From Rhabditoides inermis (Eukaryota; Nematoda; Chromadorea; Rhabditida; Rhabditidae): a stretch of DNA of 64,000 nucleotides. The first letter of the stretch is position 1, and each line of letters opens with the position of its first letter. The notes beneath the pieces were generated by a model. It was given only the letters and a program-made list of their open reading frames with translations, searched no databases and was not told the origin of the DNA. Made by a program: the position numbers and the translations under genes. Positions 34,307-45,858 of the stretch are shown here, piece after piece. Where the stretch lies: NCBI GenBank assembly GCA_963966185.1, contig CAWZYM010000174.1:72501-136500 (forward strand). Direction: 5' to 3'.

Positions 34307-35075
34307 TTCTGAAAAAAAAAACAAAATTTTTGACGACAAATAACATAATAGTACTAGACAACAGCCGCCACGTGCTTTGTGCGCGAGAACAAAACTATAC
34401 AGTTTCTGTGTCTCATGATCATAGAAATATGTGCGGTTATTCGACCAGCTTAGTTTTGTTTCCCGAAAAATTGAAAGATTCACTTTTGTTGAACTCGGAA
34501 TTTAACGTGTTTACTTGCAAATGCGAATCTCTGAGAAAAGGCGTCCCTTCTGGCAGAACTTGGCTACATTCGACCAGAAAGGCACATCACATAAAAAGGC
34601 ACATCACATACATATTGACACATTACGATCGCGATACAATCGGTATGCGATACGATCTGAGTGCGCAGTTTATCTATTGTTTACAAGCGCTAAGTGTTAG
34701 GTGTTGGGGATGAGTGAGCGCAAACAAAGCTGGACGGCGCCATCACTTTTCGTCTCGTAAATATTTCTGCTCATATGTAGGCTCGTAGTTATCATGCATA
34801 CACAGCCGCACAGTATGCATGTTTATCAGTTTGTTCACGAATATCAGCACATTTCCGAATATGTCATTCTTCAACACTTCGAAGAACTGTTTATCAGTTG
34901 TGGAAAAATATATATGTATATAATTGGCTACGCGGAATTGAAAAGGCAAACCATGGTATTGTTGGTCATCGTTCTTGATTATTGGCTAGCAGACCAAGGC
35001 GAAACGACAAGAACAATATTTTGGAGTCTCCCGCAACAGTACTGTTACAAACACAAAAAAATGGAAATGGAACTT
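34307..35075. other. Region between the Sre gene and a TTAA element
   Basis: Right-hand edge of duplication copy A, then unique sequence. It includes a short direct repeat (AGGCACATCACATA, twice at about 34580-34610). No gene recognised. Confidence 0.45.
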
Positions 35076-35391
35076 TTAAAGGGAGTGTGCACTCTGAATT
35101 TCGAAGTTGAGTTAGCACCGGGATGTGACAATATGATGAAAACGCTGTATTTTTGTGAATACAACTATTTTCTGAAAATGCTTACAAATAGATGAAAATT
35201 GAGCGCAAAATGTGTCAAAATGCAGAAATTGGTGCCAATTGGTGCCAATTTTTAATGTTCAACAGAATTTTTCATCGACTTTTAGGTATCTCCGACACAT
35301 AGTAGTATTGACAAAAGTGCATCATTCTCCTTATATTTTCACGCCCCGGTGCTAACTCAACCTCGAAATTCAGAGTATACACTCCCTTTAA
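35076..35391. mobile_element. TTAA-flanked TIR element (MITE)
   Basis: TTAA at 35076-35079 and 35088+300 (35388-35391) flank a 308-bp element. Its ends are AGGGAGTGTGCACTCTGAAT and, inverted, AGGGAGTGTATACTCTGAAT, extending to TIRs of about 50 bp with a few mismatches (both run through GTTGAGTTAGCACCGGG). No coding capacity. TTAA target duplication is the piggyBac-type signature. Confidence 0.78.
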
Positions 35392-35631
35392 CAACAGGCT
35401 ATGGTAGAAGGAAAACATCAATAACATCAAATAGTCGTCATAGTGCATTATCTATACAGAGTACATAGGAAGAAAATCACGCACATAATGCCGTTACAGT
35501 GTTGTGTGAGCAGTTTGGGGTCATCAGTCCGTCGTGAAGTTAGGTAACCAGTTGATTCGACGATCATGTGGTTTTTGCTGACGATGATTTGGACACCTAG
35601 AATGGTCGCTTCACGGAATAGTATCATCATA
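35392..35631. other. 3' flank of the RNase H gene
   Basis: Non-coding sequence between the TTAA element and the stop codon of the RNase H-like gene; nothing recognised. Confidence 0.5.
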
Positions 35632-38517
35632 TCAATCCTCAATCACCTTAACCTTCTGAACCTGGAGATGCTTGACCATGACTGAATCGTTGTGTTCGGC
35701 AGCTTTCAGGAGCGTCTCCACTCGCTGCAGCTCAGTCTGCGTCACCTTGACGGCGCGTGCGATACTTGTTCCGAGTTCGCGGAAGTAATCGAAGACCTTT
35801 TCGTATCGCTCTCTCGGACACACCACTTTCACCACGCGACCGTCAGTGTTCGGTAGCAGCTCTGCTACCGAAACTAGATAATCCCTGTCTTTATACAACT
35901 CCCTGCTTCTGCACAGCCCTCCGCGCACGTCATGCAACACTCCCTCGCTATCGCCCTTCTTCAACTTCGCGGGGTTCCAGTCGTGGAGTAGGAATGTGTC
36001 GGTTTCGCGCCGCTCGCTTTCCCAGCAACAGAGCACGTAGTCCTGCCACGCAGTCGCTTCTTCGTCTGATAGACTCAGTAGCGTCTCGACAGTGTTCTCC
36101 TCTCGGAAACGCTCGAACGACGCGCCTCGCCGCATGAACCACGAATCGTCGAGGTGCATGTCCATAGCGCATGCAAACCGAAGGAGATGATCCGAAAACT
36201 CCGCGTCGACAGCATGCGACCAACGACAGTGATGCTGCAGCCCTCTCGAGCGAACAATCTTGTCGAAGTAGTCGCGGTCGACGACGATGTGGTGCTGCTC
36301 TCGGCGCGCGCATCCGCGGTCAGTGAAGATGACGTAGTCGTTGGTACCGATGCCACTGATTTTCTTGTGTTGCAGCATCACTGATCGAGTTTTCGATTTC
36401 ATCGAAAGCTTGGCCTTCTTTCGAGCTAGCTGCGCGGCTATTTCCACAGCCATCTCGTTTGAGTCAACGTAGGGAATATCCGATGTCAGGCGAATGTCCA
36501 CTGCCAGGTGGTCCTGAAGAAAAGGTTACTAGTAACTAGTCACTGCGAGTCATAATCAGACAAAAGTTCAAATTCGGTTCCTTTCACCATTCCCAATGTG
36601 TGATCCCATCGGCCGGGACCATTATCAGTGATGAACCGGTAGGACAGGGGCAGTGATTTTTCATACTTGATATCAGAGGGACAATAATTACTTACGTTCT
36701 AATGTCATACCTTGATCTCTTTCATTTTCTCGATGATTGGGCGCAGTAGATCAACGTCTCGCACAAAAGTATTATCTTTTTTCACGTAGTCAGTTTTCTC
36801 CCACTATAAATATGTGTTTGTATTCGTTTTAACAATTTTAACTTTTGCTGTAACTTTTGCTTTAAAAAAAAAGGGTTTAATGAAACTCACGTAGCTTGAG
36901 TAATAGTTAATGGTTTCGAACAATTTCGGCAATGCAACGTAAATGATGACATGTGATAGTTTCATTTTCAAAGCCTGAAAACCATTATCAAACTGATTAC
37001 ATTTCGATATCACAAACAATTTCTATCGCTTTCTGTACAGCGTAGGCATGTACGCGAAACGGTGAAGAGAAGCCCTTGAATTCGCCCGAGTGTCTTGCGA
37101 GCGAGTTATGCTCCACGATTGCATATCCCGCCTTCAAAAATGAGTTTAAACTTTTCACAAAAAAATGTTGAGACTCACTCCAACGTTTTTGCCGTTTTCA
37201 AGATGACATCCACTTGCGAACAGCTTCCCGGCACTATTCCACAGCGTTCTGCAACAATCATTTTTGCACTCCTTATTCTAAATCAAGGTACAATCGTACG
37301 TCAATTTTTCGAGTCCATTAGAGGCCAATGAGTCTGCTTGGACGTTTCCGTGACACTGTAGACATCGAAGTTCTTTCAGATGCGCTTCGACCTTCATCAA
37401 TCGCACCTGGAAAAGACGAGCAGTATTTGATGATTACTGAGATAGTCTTACCCTATTGAGATTGCCATTCCTCAAAATATCGACGAGCTCAAACATCTCT
37501 CGGAATAACGAAGAGTTTTTCATCTCTTTCCCTTCGTCGTTGTAGTAAACGCCGTTTTGGAAAGTCCACTAGAATTGATGATATGTTGTTTCAATTTGCC
37601 ACCTTCAAACTACTATCGATGATTGTACGTTGAAAGTTCACTCACACTACGTCTATACTTTTCACAATCGAGAACGTATTTGCTGTCAGTATAGACTGTG
37701 ATTGGCAGTGGTAACTTCTCACGTTTAGCCTGAACGAAATGGTGAACATAACATTGAGTGTTCAATGATCTCACAGTTGCGAGACAATCGATCACAGCAA
37801 CGATCTCTGCAATGTTGTTGGTCACGTACGGCCACCGTTTCAATGGCTCCTCTTTGTCCGCGGGAAAGTTGTCGCGGGGCCTGTTCTCGCCCCAGTAAAC
37901 GCCGTATCCTGCCTAAACGAAGCGACGTAACAAGATCGTGATTGTTTTCAGCAAACTTTTGATCCACGACTAACGCATCGTTTGTCTTCTTGCTTAGGAC
38001 AATCACAGCTACCATCGGTATACACCGTCGTCTGAACTTTTTTTTAAAATAGATACTTTTATTCAAAAACATACTCCTTCGCGAATCCCGATAATCGAAG
38101 TGTACTTGGACCATTCCGTGAATTCACGAGGAATCAATGAGTTTGCTAGGATTATTGATTTTTTGTAGTCCTGGCAGCTGATCATTAGACGCTTTCTCAA
38201 ATGAATGTACAAGTCCAATTTAGCTGAAATAACGTCTATAATAATCAAACATTCCATATACAGAATACAGATGAACTCACTGTTCACATTGATTGATTCT
38301 TCACAGGTGCCGCACAAACTCAATGTTTTGTTCCGACTACTCTTGAGGAAAATAGTCGAACACTAAACACAAAGGTTTATTTGTTATACAATGTTTGTAT
38401 GTAGGTAAAGATGAAGCACCGTATTAACAAATATACCTGAGCTTGGCAAAGATCGCAACTGGCTTCCGGATCTGGGGTATTATCACTGTCTACCTTGAAA
38501 TCTTTTGGCTCAACCAT
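35632..38517 (-). CDS. RNase HI protein with second, degenerate RNase H-like fold
   Basis: Thirteen exons, roughly 690 residues, all phases consistent. Residues 1-55 hold a Cys cluster (CDLCQAQC...LCGTC), possibly a zinc ribbon. After a helical stretch comes RNase HI: VYTDGSC, AGYGVYWG, VTNNIAEIVAVIDCLAT, VYTDSKYVLD, and HGNVQADSLASNGLE. These supply the four catalytic acids D, E, D, D, so cleavage of RNA in RNA:DNA hybrids is expected. A second copy of the fold follows (WNSAGKLFASG, AGYAIVEH, VHAYAVQKAIEI, VIIYVALPKLFE, SNEMAVEIAAQLA). Its acidic positions are all replaced, so it is probably structural or RNA-binding. The last exon (35632-36513) adds about 250 residues of unknown fold with many Cys/His. 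A TTTCAG abuts the ATG, suggesting trans-splicing. Single copy in this window, between the two duplication copies. Confidence 0.82.
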
Positions 38518-38560
38518 ACTGAAATGTTAGTACAAAATCAGTCAAATAGGAGAAAAAAGG
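38508..38560 (-). promoter_or_regulatory. Probable trans-splice acceptor of the RNase H gene
   Basis: On the minus strand TTGTACTAACATTTCAG ends one base before the ATG at 38517. It has a branch-like CTAAC and no room for a normal 5' UTR, as is usual for spliced-leader acceptors in nematodes. Confidence 0.45.
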
Positions 38561-38872
38561 AACAAAACAAAAGTATGTAACTATGTGGAAAGAAAAAAAA
38601 GTGAAGTGCGCAACTTCGCAAATTTCGCTTTTTATGTCTCTTAGCACACAACGCTATATGCGATAAGCATTGTGTGACAGTGTGAGTGTGTGTGCTGTGT
38701 GTAAATCATAGTGAACTCAAATAGTGAAGCCGATAAACATGAAGTATCAATTCGCTAGAAACTCTAGTAAGAGATCTTTTCACTCGTTTAAGCAATATGT
38801 TTATACAAAAAAATGAAACGTATTCGTTATCGAGCATTTTTCTGTTTTTTTTTCTGGAGTTTTTCTTGGAAG
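38561..38872. other. Intergenic before duplication copy B
   Basis: AT-rich with a TGTG-rich stretch at 38680-38700. No gene recognised. Confidence 0.5.
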
Positions 38873-38935
38873 AGTAATGTCTCTACTATCAACGTATGTT
38901 ATATTTTTTGGTAATGTCTCAAGTTTTGATCACAG

Positions 38936-39436
38936 GAGGTGCAACGTCACGCGTCTATTCTCAATATGAACCTTTGGAGAAAGGCCGAGGCTGAGTGCAT
39001 GGTAAGAATCAATGTATCAATTCACATGTTCATCATTATTTCAGGTTGGCGAGCACTCCATTGAAAAGGGAACAGTTCTCACCGCGCAGCTCAGTCTCAT
39101 CATGAGCGACTCCAAACACTTCAAGAACCCAACTGAAGTTAGAATAGGTCACAAAACAAAACGACAATTTTTTGATTATCTTCTCAGTTTCGTCCCGAAC
39201 GTTACCTGGAGGCTAACGGCAAGGAGCTGGAGCAGATGACTATTCCGTTCGGCATCGGGAAAAGGGCCTGTCTCGGAGAGTCACTTGCCAGGGCTGAGCT
39301 CTACTTGGTCATTGGAAACCTACTGCAGCGATATGATATTTATGCCGTGTCCAAGCCGACTGCGGAGCCTCAATTGGGAGATGGATTGATCCACAGACCC
39401 AAGCCCCTCACTGTTCGGTTCACAAAGACTCAGTGA
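38936..39436 (+). pseudogene. P450 3' fragment, plus strand (three exons)
   Basis: Three P450 exons in order with sound splice sites: 38936-39001 ([14 protein letters not shown]), 39045-39137 ([20 protein letters not shown]) and 39188-39436 ([18 protein letters not shown], ending VRFTKTQ). The frame is open throughout, but the N-terminal nine exons are absent at the duplication edge. It faces the opposite way to P450 gene 4, so the two form an inverted pair around the astacin gene. Confidence 0.85.
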
Positions 39437-39822
39437 TCGAACTATTGTTTGTATTGTGAAATATACCTAGTAAGTAATGTACATATGTAATGTATGTTGT
39501 AAAGATTGATACACACACATTAAATACAGTAGCAACCGCGGTAGCACTTGATGAACTGAATGATACCGGCATTTAAGATGTTTTCACATGATGTCTTTTT
39601 TTCGTCAGCCGTGTCTTTTTCATATTTCGTTGTCTTCATGAAAGCTTGTACATCTGAGTAATCGAATTGATATTCCATAAGAATTACGATTTGCAGTGAG
39701 CATGTTGTATGAAAATAGACACTTTCAACAACTTGGATTCGTAATGCACACTTTATTCGCAGAAATACTCTCGGTGATTTTATTACACTGAAACAGATCA
39801 ATTGGTAAGGATTAGATGAGTC
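39437..39822. other. 3' flanks of P450 fragment and astacin B
   Basis: AT-rich non-coding sequence matching 21628-22017. Confidence 0.5.
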
Positions 39823-41771
39823 TCACGTACCGTATCTGTACTGGATAGCAAAGGTGTTACGGTAGTAGCGGTTACGCAGGATGATGGGGAGAATGTTTGT
39901 CTCCGACTGGATAACCTGACCAACGTCCTGGTTGCAGCAGAAGCTGCAATGAGGTCTTTCACAGCGAGTTCTAAATACTTCATACCGGTATCCCTGCTTG
40001 GCGGGATCTGCGAGCGCCTTGAACTCGACTCCTCCGTACGTGCATCCTCCACTGCACGACACTCCGTAGTAGCCAGTCAGCTTCACCTCCACTTTCTTGC
40101 CAGCCGGCGCCTACAAGCAGTACTTGATGAACATGAACAGAAAGCCATTTGTGTTTTCCCTCACCGTGATCCTGTAGTGGCACTTGTTGTGTCTGTCGCG
40201 GATGACGGTCTGGTTGTCGCCCACCACTCCGGTCATCGTCTGCCAGTCGGAAGTGGCCGTCGCATCGGAGCCGCATCCCGCCGGCTGAATACACCCATCA
40301 CTCTCATCACACAGCCTGATCGCACCCTTCCTGCGTTGCAGTCGACTCCGCCGAATCCCTCGGGGCAAATACACTGCGCGCAATTGCGCGGGTGCGGGAA
40401 GCCTCCGTTCTTGCACTGCGCGACGTTCGGAGCAGAAGCGCACTTTCCTGAACAGCAATTTCAACGCTTGTTCCGCAACTCCTGTCAACCTTTGCACTGG
40501 TAGAACTCGTTCATCATGTCGATATCGTAGAAGGCGACGTCGTCGGATCCCATCGTGTACTGCATCAGCGGGTCGATGGCGATCATTGCCGAGAAGTTGA
40601 GGTCCATCGCGAACCTGTGCGTGTTCTACTCGCAGACGCAACACTGTCCAGAATACTCACGCCTGCTTGTTGTACTGCATCACGGATCCGTATTCGTAGG
40701 GCTTGCCGTAGTTGAAGTTGGTGGCTTCCGTGTTGGCGACGTAGTTGTGCTGCTTGTCTTCCTACAGCTTTATATATCAGCACGACCGGCTAGACTCGTC
40801 ACTCACAGCCACGTTGGTCATGTTGATGACGACGAAGCCGTCGCGGTCGACGCGTGTTTGCGTGTGAAAGAAGCCGAGAGCGTGCGCCAGCTCGTGACTA
40901 CCGCCGCCAAACTGCACACGACTTCATTAACTACAATGAAAGGAGCTTACGTAATCGCAGTTGGCCCCGAGCGAGAGATCCTGCTGTCCACCGATTTTGC
41001 CCACATATGACCAGCAGCCCACACCTGAAAAAGGTTGTAGCATGATCGTTTCTTAGTGAAACGCCCTTCTATACTCACCCTGAATGACACGGATTCTGTT
41101 TGTGGCGGTAGCGTTCTGCACAAAGTCGATACAAGTGTTGGACTGCCAGAAGTCAACCGCTTGTTGGAAAATGCTCTTCGTGTGCTCATGAGCTGAATCG
41201 ATGTGAATATGGACTTGTTGATTAGATTTGGAACGTACTGAGGCTGGGATCGAAGAACCAGTTGACGGGACCCCCGATCCAGGTGTTGTTGGGGTAGCGG
41301 TTGTTCTTGTACGCACCCGCACGCTTGACGCGCGCGTCATCTAGAGGAAACACAGAGTCGAGCTGCTCACTAAAAACCTCATTCAGCTAATACGTTTGTT
41401 GTTTCAACTCACGGAGTGAGGACCATATCTCCTCCGGATAAAAGGTCTCCGAGTCCTGCGAGCTCGTTGACCTCCTCGATCGTCTCGCCTCCTTTGCGCA
41501 GACGCGGCGAGCGCTCGTGAATCCTGATCTTCTTTCCGGCCTCGTCCACTCTCTTCTTGTTCTCCGCTCTGTTGGCTCTCGCGATTGCCCTCTTGTTAGC
41601 AGCTTCCAGCTTCGCAGCCACCTTGTCGACGTCGGTTCTCGAGAACGACTCCTCCATCTGCTTCCTCTTGCCTTCGCTCAGCTTTCCAAACCGATCCTTG
41701 CCCTTGCCCTTGTTGGCGGCGGGGAGAGCCGAAGCTGCTGCGAGGCAGCAAGCCACCACGAAAAGACGCAT
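39823..41771 (-). CDS. Astacin metalloprotease with EGF and CUB domains (NAS type)
   Basis: Secreted zinc endopeptidase of the nematode astacin (nas) family, EGF+CUB subgroup. Signal peptide MRLFVVACCLAAASALPA (41771), a Lys/Arg/Glu-rich pro-region (about residues 20-120), and a RAKR furin-like site. The catalytic domain starts near NNTWIGGPVNWFFD and carries HELAHALGFFHTQTRVDRD (zinc His residues and catalytic Glu present) and the Met-turn YGSVMQYN. Then come an EGF module (CKNGGFPHPRDC, CICPEGFGGVDC) and a CUB domain (VEVKLTGYYGVSCSGGC, FCCNQDVGQVIQSETN), ending FAIQYRYGT. The family's GFxHE position is Thr here (FFHTQ). About 8-9 exons; the introns beside the EGF module are only 41-42 nt. 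Open in full, unlike copy A. Likely substrates are matrix, cuticle or gut proteins. Confidence 0.9.
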
Positions 41772-42152
41772 CCTGTAAGGTACGTGTTACTGGAGACAAG
41801 AGCAGATGATGTTTGAGTACATGCAGCACCTGCTTTATATACCGCTGCACAGCTTGTTAGCGAGCCGACCACAAACCAATGAGCGGAACGGAACAAGCTC
41901 ATGCGCTTACAGCTTACAGGTGTACAAATTGTCTATATCTATAGTTTGACACGATTGCTCGCAATCCATCACGTGTGATCACGCCAAACGAATCCCTCGG
42001 TTTGCTCAGTTTCACAGCCGCATCAGGCGGATGAACGGACCAAACATCAATATTGAAACAAAAACTCTGGTTGCTCTGGTTTCAAAAACAACGTGACACG
42101 ATATATACACAATTTTTAAAACGCATATTTCACAGTACAAACAATGTATCAA
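41772..42152. promoter_or_regulatory. Astacin B promoter region with TATA-like box
   Basis: Minus-strand GGTATATAAAG at 41833-41843, at the same distance from the ATG as in copy A. The rest is non-coding. Confidence 0.45.
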
Positions 42153-44257
42153 TCACTGAGTCTTTGTGAACCGAACAGTGAGGGGCTTGGGTCTGTGCAT
42201 CAATCCATCTCCCAATTGAGACTCCGCAGTCGGTTTGGACACGGCGGAAATATCATATCGCTGCAGTAGGTTTCCAATGACCAAGTAGAGCTCAGCCCTG
42301 GCAAGTGACTCTCCGAGACAGGCCCTTTTCCCGATGCCGAACGGAATAGTCATCTGCTCCAGCTCCTTGCCGTTAGCCTCCAGGTAACGTTCGGGACGGA
42401 ACTGCAAAGTCACTTGTGAAATGGTGTCTTTAATCAAATCTTCAAACCTCAGCTGGGTTTTTGAAGTGTTTGGAGTCGCTCATGATGAGACTGAGCTGCG
42501 CGGTGAGGATCGTTCCCTTTTCAATGGAGTGCTCGCCAACCTGAAATAATGATGAACATGTGAATTGATACATTGATTCTTACCATGCACTCAGCCTCGG
42601 CCTTTCTCCAAAGGTTCATATTGAGAATAGACGCGTGACGTTGCACCTCCTGTGATCAAAATTTGAGACATTACCAAATAAATAAAACATACGTTGATAG
42701 TAGAGACATTACTACTGACATAAAAAAAACTTACGTTGATAGTAGCGTTGAGGTAAGGAGTGTTGGGACGATCCGCGAGCGACAATTGACGGTTTCCATT
42801 TGTGAGAGATAGAATCTAAACCGATTCCAGATGAATCAAACGAAAAAAGCGAACACAAACCTCCTTCTTGCACTTTTCCATGACAAGAGGCTTCAGAAGC
42901 ATGTGGTGGAAGGCCCAATGAATTGTGATAATTGTTGTCTCCATACCGGCTGCCCACAGATCGAGCAGATCGTATGCAAGAGAATGCTCGCTGAAGTATC
43001 AGTTGTTGAATCGCAGGCATGAACGATATATAAACTCACTTGAGAGTCGTTTCCTCTCCACTCTCTTTGGCCTTGTTCATCGCAATGAGATAGGCGCTCA
43101 GGAAGTCCTCGCCTTCCTCAGTCAACTGGTACTCTCCGGTGGCGATTGCCTTCTGTCTAAAGTTATCGCCTGTTTATTTGTTTTTTGTACTGTTTATCGA
43201 TAACTAACCTAGCAACGATGGGTTTCTTGAGATAATCGAGCACACGCAGAATTGGACCGAGCTGAGCGTCAACCCTGAAACAAGTTGATTGTGATGTTTT
43301 ATCACCAAGCATGTTTGCGTTAGCACACACTAATTAACAGCTTGACTCACTTTGTTTTGAGAATCGGCACCTTGGTACTCCACTCGCCTAGTACCGCATG
43401 AAAGATTGAGAGATTGTTGAGCGCTTCATCAATGTTATGCTTGAGATTGAAGAACTCCGACTTGTTTTCCTGAAACATAGTTGATTCCATGCGATTTGAG
43501 ATTTGTACCGCGCACCTCGGTGTAGCCATATCCCACTAGCAGCTTGTTGATGATGCTACCAACAAGCATGTCTAGCAAGTGGTTGATTTCCAAGTCAACC
43601 GAGCCAGCCTTCATCGTCTTATCCAGTTCACCGAGCTAAAGATCAGTGATTGTCGGTATATCTTATTAACGTTTTCTTATCATATAATCTGGCGCTCTAC
43701 TTACGTGATAGTCGAATTCCTGAAGAATTTTCTCTTCCATCAGATTCCGACCGATACCAAAGTTCCTGAGCGTGTGAAGGGAGAAACGGCGATGCTCCTG
43801 CCAGAACTTTCCGTCAGTAGCGATGATGCCCATCCCCTCTAAAACATACATGGTCGTCTTTACATATTAAAATATCATGTTCGCTCACGTCTGCTGTACT
43901 CGAAAATCCAAGGTTGCCACCGGCGTGCATGGTTGTTGCCTTCCTTGACCATAGCTTTCTGTGCGATCTCGTAGTCCGCAATGTGAACAGTAGCGATCGG
44001 GCCCAGCCAGACAGTGAACACTCTGCAAAAAAGAGTTTCACCAATGACAACATTGTTGTAACTTACTTTCCATGCTGCTCACTGAACTCTCTCAGCACGA
44101 CGACAATGTCCTTGTGCTTCATTACTCCCATAGCAAGCTGATGCAAGTTGCCAATAAGGGGCAGCGGAGTCGGGCCCGGAGGCAACTTCCTTGTCGAAGA
44201 CCATAGCTTGCCGAAGAGATAGGCCACAGTCAAAACAAGCAGAACTGTGAGAATCAT
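42153..44257 (-). CDS. Cytochrome P450 gene 4 (CYP2-clan), copy B
   Basis: Close duplicate of gene 3, same 12-exon layout, about 500 residues, no breaks seen. Start [16 protein letters not shown] (44257) and hinge [18 protein letters not shown]. Then [27 protein letters not shown], an I-helix reading [14 protein letters not shown] (gene 3 has [14 protein letters not shown]), [15 protein letters not shown], ExxR in [17 protein letters not shown], and the last exon with [18 protein letters not shown] and [11 protein letters not shown]. The intron near 42655-42735 is longer than in gene 3 and holds two copies of an ACGTTGATAGTAG unit, including the AATGTCTCTACTATCAACG sequence found at the duplication breakpoint. 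Confidence 0.92.
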
Positions 44258-45170
44258 TTTGACGAATGACCGCGTTGTTGACCAGTTATCCAACGCGCCC
44301 TTAAATAGTGTCACGTTATCTTTTGATTCCTTTTTGAGCGTGCAGACTACAATGCACAACACATCCTACACTCGGTTATCCTATTATTCCGGCTGGTGCT
44401 GTGCGGTCGAAAAAAATAAGTAGAAAGGAGAGCTACCATGTTTCTGCGAACAAAGTAACGTTCACTGCACTCTCAAAAAAGAAATCTAAAGTTAGATTTT
44501 GTTTTTGATGAGTTTTTGTGTCCTAGTCCTTGTCAGTGACAAAGCCTTGTGAAACTCGTCTAAGGACGCCTTCTACCTAAAGTTGAGTTGGTGCAGCGGT
44601 ATCTCCTCATTATTCATGCCTACGTTGCACACCACAAACTGGATACTGATAGGTGGTATATCAGTGATTGATAACATGCGGCTTTACGCGTGTGTCGTCT
44701 AATTTTTCCGTCTCGTTTCATGCGGCCGAGTGTTTTTTCTGCACTCCATCTGCAGTTATCGAAAGCGAAAAAAACGAGTGAATATAATAAAATTAGATAG
44801 TTGCGGTGAAGGGTAGCCGCGCGTCAGCGTAATTTTGTCGGACTCCCATCCCCGACAGCTGGAGAGAAACGCGTCAGGACTCAGTACAGCAAATGTCGCA
44901 GTGTCACTGTCAACACTAGCATAACACCTCTACAACGTCTTTCAGAATGATCCATTTTGCTAGTCGGTTTCGAAATCGCAAGGTTTAGCAAGGTCAAAAC
45001 AAACCGCAATCGCAAGGTCAAAACAAACCGACACAGGAGGTCGAGCGATGGGTGTGTCATTTCCCATCGCCCTTCGACCTGTTCGCCCCTTCCGAATGAT
45101 CTGTCGCGTCGCTGCCTCCGCCGCCGCATCTAAGACTGCCAGATAAACTAGGAAGAAAGTGAAGGAACAT
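44258..45170. promoter_or_regulatory. P450 gene 4 upstream region
   Basis: Conserves the minus-strand GATA sites of gene 3 (GGATAA, with the second AGATAA at about 44316-44321) and the short AT-rich box. Farther on is non-coding sequence with a local tandem duplication (CGCAAGGTCAAAACAAACCG, about 44990-45032) that copy A lacks. Confidence 0.35.
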
Positions 45171-45768
45171 ATGACCACATCAGTTCGAGCCACGCATGCA
45201 TCTGCCGACAGCAACAACGCGATCAAGGTATACTTTAGAGAAGTATGAGAGGGAGAGGGAGAGAAGAGTCGGCTTTCAGCTCAAGGATTCGGCGGCTGAG
45301 AAGCAGGACGATGGAAGCTTCGATAACGCGGTCTTGGGAGGATACATGTGGTTGACGTGGCATGGTGATGACGTCACCCAGATGGACTACGACACCTTCA
45401 AGCGCACCTACAACGGACGAGAGGTGCGTGTTCTCTCTCACTCTCTCCTCCGGCCTCTCTCTCTCTCACTCTCTCTCTCTCTTTTCCCTCCTGTCTCTCT
45501 CTCCCCTCCCCCCCTCTCTCTCTCTCTCTCCTCAACCCCTCTTAGGTGAATGGACGTGATCGAATATATGGCGGGCGAGCCTTCCCTGCTGGTCCTCGTT
45601 GGCTCCTCGTCGACTCGCGTCGCCCACCCGTTCTCGAATGTTCGCGACCCGTGCGCAGACCTACGCACCTTCCTCTCTGAGCACCGCATCACACAGGGCG
45701 TGCGCGACGATATGAAGTATACAATAAAAAAACGAACACGGAAACACGGCATTACTGCTATGCCTTAG
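45171..45768 (+). CDS. Unrecognised small gene or gene fragment, copy B
   Basis: A possible start MTTSVRATHASADSNNAIK (45171) precedes a GT donor. The next exon (about 45278-45422) encodes LKDSAAEKQDDGSFDNAVLG then GYMWLTWHGDDVTQMDYDTF, with donor GAG/GTGCGT. A (CT)n intron of about 120 bp follows, ending CTTAG. In the following exon (45546-45768) the longer open frame reads VIEYMAGEPSLLVLVG and FSNVRDPCADLRTFLSEHRI. The splice phases join the shorter frame instead, so the gene may be damaged or an exon edge mis-called. No family recognised. Copy A (27241-27790) is clearly broken. Confidence 0.35.
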
Positions 45769-45858
45769 TATTATTCAATACAAGTGTTTCTTTTTTTGTG
45801 TAGCTAGACTTCTAGTAGCGACGCTTGTCTCACCAGTCCATTTTGAGTGTGGGTGAGA

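Larger units (their letters stand above)
21262..34320. repeat. Segmental duplication, copy A
   Basis: Collinear with 38873-50040: P450 3' fragment (+), astacin (-), P450 (-), gene remnant, LINE ORF1 debris, Sre receptor (-). The offset is about 17.8 kb over the P450/astacin part. Differences are a LINE insertion here (27800-30756), a deletion of about 0.5 kb near 31494, and nonsense changes in the astacin. Confidence 0.93.

Noticed and set aside
35948..36356. Overlapping open frames in the last exon of the RNase H gene
   Set aside because: They are shadows of the GC-rich coding exon. The frame at 35632-36513 alone joins the upstream exons in phase.
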